DNA of 58,962 nt from Bacteroidales bacterium (GCA_004555765.1 SFHG01000005.1:1-58962), one strand, 5' to 3'. Positions 7,850-16,980 are shown, numbered from the stretch's first letter. Notes: a model not told the origin generated them from the sequence alone. A program made the numbers and translations.

Positions 7850-8542
7850 ATGGAAAAGGTTATCGAGATCAAAGACTTGCACAAGACCTACCCGGGCGCC
7901 CAGCCTCTTCACGTCCTCAAGGGCGTCTCGCTCGAAGTCGAGCGGGGTGAGATGGTGGCTCTGATGGGTGCTTCCGGTTCGGGCAAGAGTACGCTCCTGA
8001 ATATACTCGGTCTCCTGGATACTTATGACGAGGGGAGTTATCGATTGGCAGGTCAACTGATGGAGGATCTTTCCGAAGACGAGGCCGCCGAGATGCGGGG
8101 CAAGCACATCGGTTTCGTCTTCCAGTCTTTTAACCTCATCTCTTTCAAGACGGCGCTTGAAAACGTGGCTCTTCCACTCTATTACCAAGGTGTCGGGCTG
8201 AGGGAACGTACCAAGAAGGCGGAGTATTACCTCGACAGGGTAGGGCTTCTCGACTGGAAGGAACACCTCCCGAGTGAGATGAGCGGGGGACAGAAACAAC
8301 GTGTCTCCATGGCGCGCGCCCTCATAGCCAAGCCCACCGTCCTCCTTGCCGACGAACCCACCGGAGCCCTCGACAGCAAGACGACGGACGAAGTGATGAA
8401 CCTCCTCCGGGAGATCAACGCCGAAGACGGTCTGACGATGCTCATCGTCACCCACGAGCAGGACGTGGCAGACCGCACACAGAGGATCATTCACATCAAA
8501 GACGGGCTCATCGTCCCGGATGACCGCGTAAGGACGCTATAG
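7850..8542 (+). CDS. MacB/LolD-type ABC transporter ATP-binding protein
   Basis: A 230-residue ATPase of the class that powers MacB, LolCDE and FtsX-type permeases. Walker A is GASGSGKST at residues 40-48, the signature is MSGGQKQR, Walker B is VLLADEPTGALD, and the switch His is in VTHEQDVAD. The start at ATG 7850 places the conserved domain at residue 4; the ORF can be read from 7796 but that extension is charged and unconserved. It heads an operon with two permeases, an adaptor and a TolC channel, so it probably energises export across both membranes rather than import. Confidence 0.93.
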   Translation: MEKVIEIKDLHKTYPGAQPLHVLKGVSLEVERGEMVALMGASGSGKSTLLNILGLLDTYDEGSYRLAGQLMEDLSEDEAAEMRGKHIGFVFQSFNLISFKTALENVALPLYYQGVGLRERTKKAEYYLDRVGLLDWKEHLPSEMSGGQKQRVSMARALIAKPTVLLADEPTGALDSKTTDEVMNLLREINAEDGLTMLIVTHEQDVADRTQRIIHIKDGLIVPDDRVRTL

Positions 8543-8551
8543 GCGAGGGCT

Positions 8552-9838
8552 ATGAACGGTTTTATCCAAGAGATCATCAATTCGCTGAGGAATAACGTCC
8601 TCCGCACCGTCCTCACCGGGATGACCATCGCGTGGGGTATCGTCCTCCTCGTCGTCCTCCTCGGGGTAGGCGACGGCGTGAAAAAAGGCGTACGGCAGAC
8701 CATCAGCCAGGTCGGCGCGGATAACGTGGAGATGTCCATCACGCTCAATACCACGGAAAAGGCTTACGGAGGCTACCGGAAGTACAGACAGGTGGAGATG
8801 ACACCGTCGCAATTTGAATACTTCAGACAGATGACGAAGGGGGACTTCGCCGCCATGGAGCCTTCCTATACGACAAGCGTGACTCTGGAGACGGACTTCG
8901 GACGATCCGACGTATCCTACGACACGATTACGGAAACGGAGCAGAGTTTCAATAAGAAACAGCTCAGAGGCGGTCGCCTTTTCACCAAAGAAGAGCACGA
9001 GGAGGGCGCACGCGTCTGCGCCATAGCGGAGAAGGATGTCTCCAGACTCTTCCCTGCTTCAATGAGCGCTCTGGGGCAGAATCTCGTCGTGGACGGCATC
9101 AGTTACCTCATCGTTGGGATTTTGGATCATTCCAATCCCTTCGTTGGCGAGATACTTGTACCGTACAACACTGCCAAGTCAATTTATCCGAATAAGTTTC
9201 TCAAGATAAAGAAAGTCAAACTTTTCCCAAATACCGCGGATCAGACTCAACTCAAGGTTATTGAGGAAAAAGTGGCGGCTCTCTTCCGGAGGACGCTCCG
9301 TGTCTCTCCTGACGACGAATGGGCTGTACGCATAGAGAGCAACACATCTATGGAGTCAGGGATGAGCGTTATGTTTACCGGTTTGGACATACTCTTATGG
9401 ATTATGGGCATTGGGAGCTTGAGCATCGGAGCTATAGGTGTGTCCAACATTATGAGCGTAACGGTGCAGGAGCGTATGAGGGAGATAGGCATCCGCAAGG
9501 CTTTGGGTGCCCGTCCCCACAACATCCTCACGATGGTGCTCGGCGAAAGTGTCTTTCTTTCGATTGCCTTCGGTCTCGTCGGTCTCGCTTTGGGGTACGG
9601 CGTGATTGCGCTCATCAATTTTCTTGCCGGGAAGTACGAGTGGGCAACGCAGTTTATCCCTATGGGGCCGAGCGGTTCCTTTATGAAGGTGCAGGTTTTC
9701 ACGGATCCACGCGTGAATCTCACGGTAGCGGTCGGTGCCCTCGTCGTGCTCGTCCTCGTGGGGCTCTTCGCAGGGTACAGCCCGGCGCGTAAGGCCATCA
9801 AGATACCTGCCGTGGTCGCTATGAGGGACAATAAATAA
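8552..9838 (+). CDS. MacB-type ABC permease (first of two)
   Basis: The 428-residue protein has the MacB/FtsX plan: one N-terminal transmembrane helix (about residues 20-42), a large MacB-like periplasmic domain, and three helices in the C-terminal third. The FtsX block around QERMREIGIRKALGARP is clear. It starts 9 bp after the ATPase stop. MacB systems do not pump through the membrane; they use ATP to push substrate from the periplasm through TolC. Because a second, different permease follows, the transporter probably works as a heterodimer. Confidence 0.9.
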   Translation: MNGFIQEIINSLRNNVLRTVLTGMTIAWGIVLLVVLLGVGDGVKKGVRQTISQVGADNVEMSITLNTTEKAYGGYRKYRQVEMTPSQFEYFRQMTKGDFAAMEPSYTTSVTLETDFGRSDVSYDTITETEQSFNKKQLRGGRLFTKEEHEEGARVCAIAEKDVSRLFPASMSALGQNLVVDGISYLIVGILDHSNPFVGEILVPYNTAKSIYPNKFLKIKKVKLFPNTADQTQLKVIEEKVAALFRRTLRVSPDDEWAVRIESNTSMESGMSVMFTGLDILLWIMGIGSLSIGAIGVSNIMSVTVQERMREIGIRKALGARPHNILTMVLGESVFLSIAFGLVGLALGYGVIALINFLAGKYEWATQFIPMGPSGSFMKVQVFTDPRVNLTVAVGALVVLVLVGLFAGYSPARKAIKIPAVVAMRDNK

Positions 9839-9858
9839 CGGGAGAAGGAAGAAGAATT

Positions 9859-11133
9859 ATGAGAAACATCTTTTCCAAAGAGCTTCGACAAGAGGTCTGG
9901 TACACCATCAAGACCAATAAGCGCCGTACGTTCTTCACCAGTCTCGGTGTCTTTGCGGGGATGTTCTTTTTCACGCTCCTTACGGGACTTGGGAACGGTA
10001 TCCGCAACAGCATCGACTCGACTATTGAAGGGGTCTCCTCGGATATGATGCTCGTGATGCCGGGACGTACCACTCTGCCGTATGAGGGCTTCAAGGCAAA
10101 TCGGGATATTTTAACGGACTATTCGGACTACGAGTTTCTCAGTAAAAGAGTCTCCACGGTTGGGACTATCGCCGCCACCAGCCCGTGGGGGGGAATGTGG
10201 GATAGCCCCAATATCCGACTTAATGGAAAGGCACTCGCGTTCACAGTAATGGGTCTCTCGTCCAATTTTTACCCCGACATAGCTCAAAACATTGTGGTCT
10301 ACGGCCGAAATATGAGGTCGGAAGAGATAGCTGCCGGCGACTACATCTGCGTCATCGGCACCAAGGTCGCGGAGAATTTTTTCGGCAAGGACAAGATCCG
10401 GGACGCCGTGGGCAAAGTCCTCACCGTGGACGGCATTTCTTTCAAAGTAGTAGGGGTAGCCAAACCCTACTCGGACGGCGTAACTTTCGGCTTCAATCAA
10501 GATTGGTCTGTCGTTGTCCCCATAAGTATCGCCACGCAGGGCAATCCCACCAGATTCACTCTCATCTACTACACGCCAAAGCCCGGTCTGGATAAAAAGG
10601 CGGCCGAGGAGGAGATTCTCCCGCTACTTTTCAAGAGACATAAAATCAACCCCAAGGATGACAAAGTATTCTCGACATTTGGGATGGACACGTTCCTCTC
10701 CATATTCGAGATGATCGAAAAGATCATTAATGTCCTCATCTGGGTTATCGGCTTAGGCACCCTCTTCAGCGGGGTCATCTCCGTCTCCAATATCCTTCTC
10801 GTCACCGTGCGGGAGCGTCAGCGGGAGATCGGTGTGCGGAGAGCCATCGGAGCTAAGCCCGGGGATATCCGGTTGCAGTTTATGTTGGAAGCCGTCTTCA
10901 TCATCCTCTTAGCCGGTATGGCCGGGCTGGTCTTCGGACTGCTCGTCGTTCTCGGCATCGGAACTGTGACGGAGGGCACGAGTGTGGGCGATTTTCTTAT
11001 TCGCCCGTATCCATCCGCCCGTATCCTTGTCTTTTCTCTTGTCGTAATGGGACTCTCAGGAGTCTTGGCAGGTCTCCTTCCCGTATATAAGGCATTGCAG
11101 ATTAAAGCCATAGATGCCATCCGTGATGAATGA
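9859..11133 (+). CDS. MacB-type ABC permease (second of two)
   Basis: A 424-residue paralogue of the preceding permease with the same topology: helix near residues 22-44, periplasmic domain, and three C-terminal helices. Its FtsX block reads RERQREIGVRRAIGAKP. It begins 20 bp after the first permease. Two adjacent unequal permeases sharing one ATPase gene argue for an asymmetric complex. Array D lies between this gene and the adaptor gene, so the operon may be divided into two expression levels at that point. Substrate is unknown; peptides, lipids or macrolide-like drugs are all possible. Confidence 0.9.
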   Translation: MRNIFSKELRQEVWYTIKTNKRRTFFTSLGVFAGMFFFTLLTGLGNGIRNSIDSTIEGVSSDMMLVMPGRTTLPYEGFKANRDILTDYSDYEFLSKRVSTVGTIAATSPWGGMWDSPNIRLNGKALAFTVMGLSSNFYPDIAQNIVVYGRNMRSEEIAAGDYICVIGTKVAENFFGKDKIRDAVGKVLTVDGISFKVVGVAKPYSDGVTFGFNQDWSVVVPISIATQGNPTRFTLIYYTPKPGLDKKAAEEEILPLLFKRHKINPKDDKVFSTFGMDTFLSIFEMIEKIINVLIWVIGLGTLFSGVISVSNILLVTVRERQREIGVRRAIGAKPGDIRLQFMLEAVFIILLAGMAGLVFGLLVVLGIGTVTEGTSVGDFLIRPYPSARILVFSLVVMGLSGVLAGLLPVYKALQIKAIDAIRDE

Positions 11134-11154
11134 CGCAATTCCCCTGCTACTTTA

Positions 11155-11233
11155 GGTCTGTGCAAAAAATAATCGCCGGTCTGTACCCGGTCGGAAGTTT
11201 GCTCTGTAAGACGAAAACATTTCGGTACGTGCA
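11155..11233. repeat. 23-bp-period array D (4 direct units)
   Basis: Cores at 11155, 11178, 11201 (degenerate) and 11224, all direct and exactly 23 bp apart. Because all units point the same way they cannot pair with each other as a hairpin, yet the phase is perfect. The array sits inside the efflux operon, between the second permease and the adaptor. Confidence 0.75.
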
Positions 11234-11274
11234 AAAAAAAGAAATAAACATCAACTCCTCATACGCTCTTATTT

Positions 11275-12396
11275 ATGGAAAAGAAAAAAAAGATGAGCGG
11301 TGTGCTCAAAACCCTTATCTGGATAGTCGCCATTCTTGCCGTCGTGGGCATTTTCGGGGTGGTTATTATCAAAAACCAAGCCCATAGCGCGACCTACGAG
11401 CTCCTTTCAGTCACACCGAATGACACCATCGTACGCACCTCCATCCTTACGGGTTCCATACAGCCACGTGATGAGGTTCTTGTCAAGCCGCAGATGAGCG
11501 GTATCGTGGCCGAACTCCTTCACCAGCCCGGCGATATGGTCACCGAGGGCGACCTCGTGGCCCGTATCAAGATGGTACCCGACATGGCGGGTGTACAAAA
11601 CGCACTCTCCCAAGTGGAGCGGGCACGTGTCGCCCTCCGTACAGCCAAAGATGTCTACGATCGCGACAAGGCACTTTTTGACCAAGGTATCCTTGCCACG
11701 GAAAAGTACGAACAGAGCAAAGGCGCTTACGACCAAGCCGTCATAGATCTCTCCAGTGCACAAGAGCAGTACGAATTGGCATCCAAAGGCTCCTCAGCCT
11801 CCACCGCCAAGCAAAATAATACCCTCGTGCGCGCCACCGTCACCGGCACCATCCTCGAACAGCCGGTCAAGGTCGGAACCTCCGTCATCCAAGCCAATAA
11901 CTTCAATGACGGTACCACCATCGTCTCCATCGCAGACCTCACAGACCTTCTTTTCGTGGGCGATGTCAACGAGAGCGACGTCAATAACCTCGCCGTCGGC
12001 GCTGACGTGGCAATAAAAGTGGGAGCCATACCGGGTCAGACGTATAAGGCCGTCGTGGAGTATGTCTCGCCTAAGGGGGTGGACAAAAACGGTACCATCT
12101 TCTTTGAAGTCAAAGCCGCCATAGACCCCGCAAACCTCACCGGTCTCCGTGCCGGACTATCCTCCAACGCCGAAGTCGAACTCGACAGGCGCAACGGTGT
12201 CACCACGATACCCGAGAGCGCCGTCTCCTACCGTGACGGCCAAGCCATCGTCTACGTAGCCAAAACCGGATCTGGCGAGGTACAGGACTTTGAGGAACGC
12301 GAAGTCACCCTCGGTCTCTCTGACGGTCTGAATGTGGAAGTGGTCAAAGGGCTTGAAGGAGGCGAACAGCTCCGGGGCAACCTCAAGAGTAAGTGA
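11275..12396 (+). CDS. periplasmic adaptor protein of ABC efflux pump (MacA/HlyD family)
   Basis: This 373-residue membrane-fusion protein has one N-terminal transmembrane anchor (about residues 11-29), a first lipoyl half (VLVKPQMSGIVAELLHQPGDMV), a coiled-coil hairpin from about residue 110 to 170, the second lipoyl half (LVRATVTGTILEQPVKVG) and a beta-barrel domain. It bridges the inner-membrane MacB-like permeases to the TolC protein encoded next. Nothing in the sequence tells the substrate. The frame is intact and of normal length. Confidence 0.93.
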   Translation: MEKKKKMSGVLKTLIWIVAILAVVGIFGVVIIKNQAHSATYELLSVTPNDTIVRTSILTGSIQPRDEVLVKPQMSGIVAELLHQPGDMVTEGDLVARIKMVPDMAGVQNALSQVERARVALRTAKDVYDRDKALFDQGILATEKYEQSKGAYDQAVIDLSSAQEQYELASKGSSASTAKQNNTLVRATVTGTILEQPVKVGTSVIQANNFNDGTTIVSIADLTDLLFVGDVNESDVNNLAVGADVAIKVGAIPGQTYKAVVEYVSPKGVDKNGTIFFEVKAAIDPANLTGLRAGLSSNAEVELDRRNGVTTIPESAVSYRDGQAIVYVAKTGSGEVQDFEEREVTLGLSDGLNVEVVKGLEGGEQLRGNLKSK

Positions 12397-12433
12397 TAAC
12401 CCGCAATCAGACACCGTTGAAGTAATACCCGAT

Positions 12434-13804
12434 ATGAAACCTCGCTCCATCCTCGCGCTTATCCTCCTCGCGCTCCCCTCCTCACTCTTTGCCCAAAAGA
12501 GTGGCGAACCGGTCCTCAAACCCGTGATGAACCTCTCCGAGTGCGTCGCTTACGCCCAGGCCAACAGCCCGCAGGTACTCTCCCTCGCACCCCAGATCGA
12601 GAACCTCCTACTCCAGGAACAGCTCTCCAAAGAGGCCTTTCTCCCAAGCGTCAACGCTTCTATCGGTGAAGATGCCTCCTTTGGGCGCTCGCCCGGTGTC
12701 GACGGCGTGACCCGTAATGTCTCCAGCGCCAATACCTCCTTCGGCATCTCCGCGTCCTTAGATCTCTTCCGCGGTATGTCCCGCATCTTTTCTCTCGAGA
12801 AGGCGCGTGACGCGCTCAAGAGCAGGGACTACATCGTCTCCGATGTCTTGGACAACATCGCACTGCAGACCGTTGAGGCCTACACCACACTCCTCCTCTC
12901 CCACCAGCTCACAGCGGCTGCGGAGGAAAATCTTGCCCTCTCCAAAAAGAACCTCGAAGAGACCTCCGTCCAAGTCGAACTCGGTAAGCTGCCCATCTCC
13001 CAGAAGATACAAATCCAGTCCCAGGTAGGTAATGACGAACTCACTTTGGCTCAAGCCAAAGCCGACGAAGAACGTGCCCGGCGCCTCCTTCTCCTTAATA
13101 TGGGCGTCTCCGATCCGACCGCTACCATAGCAATTCCGCAACCTTCCCCGGAGGAAGTCGCGACTCAGGTCGAAAGTTTTGAACCCTACTACCGGGATCC
13201 CTCTTGGGTACTGCCTGCCACGAAGAAGACGGCCTTAGACCTTGAGCTCTCCGAGTACGATATCAAGATCGCCAAGTCCGCCTACTGGCCCTCTCTTTCG
13301 CTCAATGGCGGCTACTCGAACGGCTACTACTACAACTTCGGCGACGGTGTGGACAAAGCCGCGAATCCTGCTTTTAATGATCAATGGGCGCAGAACGGAC
13401 GTACGTTTGTGGGGCTTACCCTGTCCATCCCGATTTACAATAGGGGACAGGTACGCGGTCAGGTGCGGCAGGCGGAACTTCAGCAGCTCTCTCTGAGGAG
13501 CCAGTATATCCAAAAAACCTATCAGGACGAGCAGAACGTTCTCCTCGCAGAGACCGACCTCAGGAAAGCGGAGGACTCCTACCGCATATCCAAGCAAAAC
13601 ATAAGTTACACCAAGCAGTCCCTGGACATCGCGGATCTCGAGTACAAAGCGGGGCGCATCACCGCCTATGAGTGGGAGCAGGCCAAGAACAACCACATCC
13701 AGGCGCAGGCCACGTATCTCCAGGCGGTCTATACCCGCTTACTACGCACCATCAATCTTGAGTATTACCACTCGGGACGCCTGCCTCTTCACTTGGCTCA
13801 GTGA
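12434..13804 (+). CDS. TolC-family outer membrane efflux protein
   Basis: I chose ATG 12434, which yields a typical signal peptide ending in SLFAQ; a longer frame from 12332 overlaps the adaptor gene and is unlikely. The 456-residue protein has the internal duplication of TolC: two long alpha-helical segments each containing regularly spaced Gln/Glu/Ala-rich coils, with the MNLSECVAYAQANSP start and GLTLSIPIYNRGQVRGQV in the second half, where the family usually has LxVPLFDGG. It forms the outer membrane duct for the pump encoded just upstream, 37 bp away. Confidence 0.92.
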   Translation: MKPRSILALILLALPSSLFAQKSGEPVLKPVMNLSECVAYAQANSPQVLSLAPQIENLLLQEQLSKEAFLPSVNASIGEDASFGRSPGVDGVTRNVSSANTSFGISASLDLFRGMSRIFSLEKARDALKSRDYIVSDVLDNIALQTVEAYTTLLLSHQLTAAAEENLALSKKNLEETSVQVELGKLPISQKIQIQSQVGNDELTLAQAKADEERARRLLLLNMGVSDPTATIAIPQPSPEEVATQVESFEPYYRDPSWVLPATKKTALDLELSEYDIKIAKSAYWPSLSLNGGYSNGYYYNFGDGVDKAANPAFNDQWAQNGRTFVGLTLSIPIYNRGQVRGQVRQAELQQLSLRSQYIQKTYQDEQNVLLAETDLRKAEDSYRISKQNISYTKQSLDIADLEYKAGRITAYEWEQAKNNHIQAQATYLQAVYTRLLRTINLEYYHSGRLPLHLAQ

Positions 13805-13809
13805 CCTAC

Positions 13810-14793
13810 TTAATGCCCTGTCCCGCCCCGGACAAGTTCTGTGCCGCAACGGCTGCAGTAGAGTGCCGAGGGGTCGGTGTTTTGGTAGCCGCAGTTGTAG
13901 CAGTAGACCTGTTCCTTTGAGCGTTTGCGGGCGACTTCGCTCCGATTGCGGCTGTTTGCTTCTTCGTGTCCCATAATGGCAGAGGTTCCTTTGGCTACTT
14001 CGGCGGTGACGATGCCGGTGGGTACCGCGATGATGGAGTAACCGAGGAGCATAACCACTGTGCTGATGAATTGCCCCAATGCCGTAATCGGCGTGATGTC
14101 GCCGTAGCCGACTGTCGTGAGTGTGATGATGGCCCAGTAGATGGAGCGTGGTATGGACGAAAACAGTGGGTTGATGCGCCCTTCGACAAGGAACATCACC
14201 GTACCGAGCACGCAGACAATGACGACGAGCCAGAGAATGAAGATGACGATCTTGATGAAACTCTGCCTCAAGGCGGCTGCGAAGACTTTGCCCTCCTGCA
14301 CGAAGAGCCCCATGTGGAAGACTCTGAAAACGCTCAAAAGACGCAGTAGGCGGAAAATGAGCGCGTAGTGTGTCGAGACGATGGAGAGGATAAAGAAGGT
14401 GGGCAAAAAAGAGATCAGGTCGATGATGCCGTAAAACCCGAAGATGTATTTCCGCACCTTACGGGTGGCCGCAATGCGGATGAGGTACTCGGCGGTAATG
14501 GCAAGCGTGAAGACCCACTGCACGCCTTTGAGTACTTTTTCGCCCGTCCCCGTGATATTGCCTATGCTGTCAATGAAGACGACGGAGGTACTCACCACGA
14601 TGCCGACCATGATGAAGAACTCGATGAGCCAGCCCTCGCGCGTGTCTGTGAAAAAAAGGACACGGTAGAGCTTGTCCCGGTCGTACCAAGGGCGATTGCG
14701 GTAGTCGGCTATGTCATCGATGCTCTTCTGCTTGTAGCCGGCGACAACCGGTGCTTCGGGTTCGGTAGCTAAGTTCCTAAACTTGATGGACAT
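13810..14793 (-). CDS. Kv-like six-helix cation channel with C-terminal zinc ribbon
   Basis: The 327-residue protein has six hydrophobic helices and the selectivity filter VGYGDITP between the fifth and sixth, marking a voltage-gated-type potassium channel. The fourth helix, RLLRLLSVFRVFHMG, carries evenly spaced Arg, as in a voltage sensor, though with fewer charges than eukaryotic Kv. Unusually, the last 30 residues form a zinc ribbon with two CxxC pairs (CYNCG and CSRCG). The gene converges with the TolC gene, their stops being only 5 bp apart. The ribbon may be a redox or metal sensor gating the pore, or a binding site for a partner; this is inference. Confidence 0.9.
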   Translation of the reverse strand: MSIKFRNLATEPEAPVVAGYKQKSIDDIADYRNRPWYDRDKLYRVLFFTDTREGWLIEFFIMVGIVVSTSVVFIDSIGNITGTGEKVLKGVQWVFTLAITAEYLIRIAATRKVRKYIFGFYGIIDLISFLPTFFILSIVSTHYALIFRLLRLLSVFRVFHMGLFVQEGKVFAAALRQSFIKIVIFILWLVVIVCVLGTVMFLVEGRINPLFSSIPRSIYWAIITLTTVGYGDITPITALGQFISTVVMLLGYSIIAVPTGIVTAEVAKGTSAIMGHEEANSRNRSEVARKRSKEQVYCYNCGYQNTDPSALYCSRCGTELVRGGTGH

Positions 14794-14799
14794 TTTTTC

Positions 14800-14878
14800 G
14801 GCCTGTATGAGAAGTTATTCCCGGTACGTGTGAGCGAAAAACTTGGTACGGGTCAAAAAGAAACTCCCGGTCCGTACC
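14800..14878. repeat. 23-bp-period array E (4 units)
   Basis: Cores at 14800 and 14823 (direct), 14845 (inverse) and 14869 (direct). On the minus strand the array begins 4 nt after the stop of the SIS gene, and it separates that gene from the channel gene. The third and fourth units pair (GGTACGG with CCGTACC) and are followed by a T run on the plus strand. Confidence 0.75.
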
Positions 14879-14882
14879 TTTT

Positions 14883-15524
14883 TTACTGCCCTTCACAGCG
14901 TGAGCGCGACGCTTCACCGAGGTAGCCTCCGTGGTGGCGCTTGGCGTAGTCTTTGTGCGTGAAGCCTATCGCCGTCATCGTGCTGACGACGAGGAGGTCG
15001 CCCATCACGGTCATCACGGTGGTGCTCGTGGTGGGGGTCATCCCGAGGGGGCACACTTCGTCGGGGTGTCCGGTGTAGAGGGTGATGTCTGCGCGGCGTG
15101 CCAGTTCGCTCTTGTCGTCTCCCGTAATGCAGATGAAAGGAATGCCCGGGACAAGACCTTTGGCGAGATCGATCAGTTCGAGGATTTCGCGGGTCTTGCC
15201 GCTATTGGAGATCAGGAGCAGGAGGTCGTTTTCCCTGATGATGCCGAGGTCTCCGTGCTGTGCTTCCGCGGGGTGGAGGAAGAAGGCCGGCGTGCCTGTG
15301 GAGGAGAAAGTGGTGGCGATATTCTCCGCTATCTGTCCCGCTTTACCCATGCCGCTGGTGATGAGCCGTCCCCGTCTGTCGTGGACGTGGCGGATGATGA
15401 GTTCGACGGCCCGGGTGTACTCTTCGCCCACAGGGATGGCTCTTACCGCGTCTGCCTCACGGCCAAGGATGTCGTGTAATGCCTCTGTGGAGAGGATGGC
15501 ATTTTTTCCGCTCATTGCTTGCAT
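14883..15524 (-). CDS. SIS-domain sugar-phosphate isomerase, arabinose-5-phosphate isomerase-like, lacking CBS domains
   Basis: KdsD/KpsF/GutQ enzymes interconvert ribulose 5-phosphate and arabinose 5-phosphate for Kdo synthesis. The SIS domain is complete: SGMGKAGQIAENIATTFSSTG, HPAEAQHGDLG, LLISNSGKTREI and TPTTSTTVM, ending with AKRHHGGYLG, which matches the point where full-length enzymes continue into two CBS domains. Here the protein stops about ten residues later, giving 213 residues. SIS-only isomerases are known from Bacteroides relatives. The start is ATG 15524; ATG 15515 or 15545 are alternatives. No Kdo gene is adjacent. Confidence 0.82.
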   Translation of the reverse strand: MQAMSGKNAILSTEALHDILGREADAVRAIPVGEEYTRAVELIIRHVHDRRGRLITSGMGKAGQIAENIATTFSSTGTPAFFLHPAEAQHGDLGIIRENDLLLLISNSGKTREILELIDLAKGLVPGIPFICITGDDKSELARRADITLYTGHPDEVCPLGMTPTTSTTVMTVMGDLLVVSTMTAIGFTHKDYAKRHHGGYLGEASRSRCEGQ

Positions 15525-15534
15525 CTTTATTTGG

Positions 15535-15542
15535 TAATTTTG
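15535..15542 (+). promoter_or_regulatory. -7 promoter element (TAATTTTG)
   Basis: TAnnTTTG match 50 bp before the M16 peptidase start, with a TTG 17 bp upstream. It overlaps the 5' edge of the divergent SIS gene. Confidence 0.5.
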
Positions 15543-15591
15543 CATCGCCGGAGACGTGCCAAGAGTACTTCCGGCGTCGTAATACAAAAAA

Positions 15592-16860
15592 ATGATTTCA
15601 CGCACAAAGAACACTTTGGAAGCTCCAAAATATTCCCTCTTTACCCTCCAAAACGGTCTCCGCGTCGCACTCCTTCCCGTCAAAAGCCGGGTCGTGTACT
15701 GCGGCTTCGCGGTGCTCAGCGGCAGCCGCGACGATGACCCGGATCATCCGGGTCTGGCGCATTTGGTGGAGCATATGCTCTTCAAAGGTACCCAAAAACG
15801 CCGTGCACTACATATTAATAAGCGTATGGAGCTTGTAGGCGGGGATCTCAACGCCTACACCACGAAGGACGAGACCTTCTTCTATGCCGGCGCCCCACGG
15901 GGCGAGCTGGTGCGCGCGATGGAGCTACTCGGAGACCTCCTTCGGCACGCCACTTTCCCCGAAAAGGAGCTGCTCAAGGAGCGCACCGTGGTCACGGACG
16001 AAATCAATCTCTATAAGGACACCCCTTCGGATCAGATATTCGACGATTGGGAGGATCTCTACTTCCGGGGCACCCCGCTCGGGCACCCGATTCTCGGCAC
16101 GCCGGAGAGTGTGATGAGCATCACTCCGGAGGATATGAAAAGGTACGTCCGAAATCGGTACCGCCCGGAGCGGATGCTCTTTTTCTGTATGGGGCAGGTC
16201 AGTGAGGGACGTTTTGCGGAACTGTGCGGGAAGTACCTTTCTGAGCCTTTTGAAGAGCGGACACCCGTGGAGAGACCATCGCTCGTCCTTAGTCCGGAGA
16301 CGTTCCGCCTGGAGCTTGGGAGCGACACCTACCAGGCACACACTCTCCTCGGGGGTAGGGCGTTTGGGCTGAAAGATGCCCGTCACATCGAGACCGGCAT
16401 CCTGCTCAATATCCTCGCCGGGCAGAGTACCAATAGCCGGCTGAACCTCCTACTCCGCGAAAAACACGGTTGGGTCTACGGGGTGGAGTCGTCGAGTGTC
16501 GCCATCTCGGACGTCGGGTGGTGGCAGATTTACTTCGGCAGCGATCCTGCCAACGCACGCCGTGCACTCGAAGCGACGCGCTCCGAGATTGCGCGTTTTT
16601 GTGCCAATCCTTTGCCGGAAAACATACTGAGGGCGTGGAAAAAACAGATCAAGGGGCAGTTCGCCATGTCGAGCGAGAATCCCGAGAGTCTCTTCCTCGC
16701 TTTCGGCAGGCAGCTTCTCCACTACGGGGACTATGAAGGGGTATCGGGAGCCGTGGCGCGCATTGATGCCGTCACGAGTGAGTCGCTCTACGAGACGGCG
16801 CGCGTCCTCTTCGCCCCCGAAGGCATCTCCCGTCTCGTCCTCACGGGAAAGAAAGACTGA
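15592..16860 (+). CDS. M16 family zinc metallopeptidase (processing-peptidase-like)
   Basis: A 422-residue insulinase-family protein. The inverted zinc motif HLVEHMLFKGT (HxxEH) is present near residue 60, with the downstream Glu in the RTVVTDEINLYKD region, so this is the catalytic rather than the inactive type of subunit. It has no signal peptide, suggesting cytoplasmic peptide degradation or processing. The gene is divergent from the SIS isomerase gene with overlapping promoter space. It stands alone on its strand; array F begins 42 nt after the stop. Confidence 0.92.
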   Translation: MISRTKNTLEAPKYSLFTLQNGLRVALLPVKSRVVYCGFAVLSGSRDDDPDHPGLAHLVEHMLFKGTQKRRALHINKRMELVGGDLNAYTTKDETFFYAGAPRGELVRAMELLGDLLRHATFPEKELLKERTVVTDEINLYKDTPSDQIFDDWEDLYFRGTPLGHPILGTPESVMSITPEDMKRYVRNRYRPERMLFFCMGQVSEGRFAELCGKYLSEPFEERTPVERPSLVLSPETFRLELGSDTYQAHTLLGGRAFGLKDARHIETGILLNILAGQSTNSRLNLLLREKHGWVYGVESSSVAISDVGWWQIYFGSDPANARRALEATRSEIARFCANPLPENILRAWKKQIKGQFAMSSENPESLFLAFGRQLLHYGDYEGVSGAVARIDAVTSESLYETARVLFAPEGISRLVLTGKKD

Positions 16861-16901
16861 CGCGCCGTAATTAGACTCTATGCGGAAAGCGAAAAGATTT
16901 T

Positions 16902-16980
16902 GACCCGTATCCCGCGTCCTTTTCGGTCTGTACCGGAGAAGGGCGAGACACAGACCGGGAGGAGACTTTCAGTCCGTACC
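16902..16980. repeat. 23-bp-period array F (4 units)
   Basis: Cores at 16902 and 16925 (direct), 16947 (inverse, 22 later) and 16971 (direct, 24 later), following the same spacing rule as the other arrays. Confidence 0.75.
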
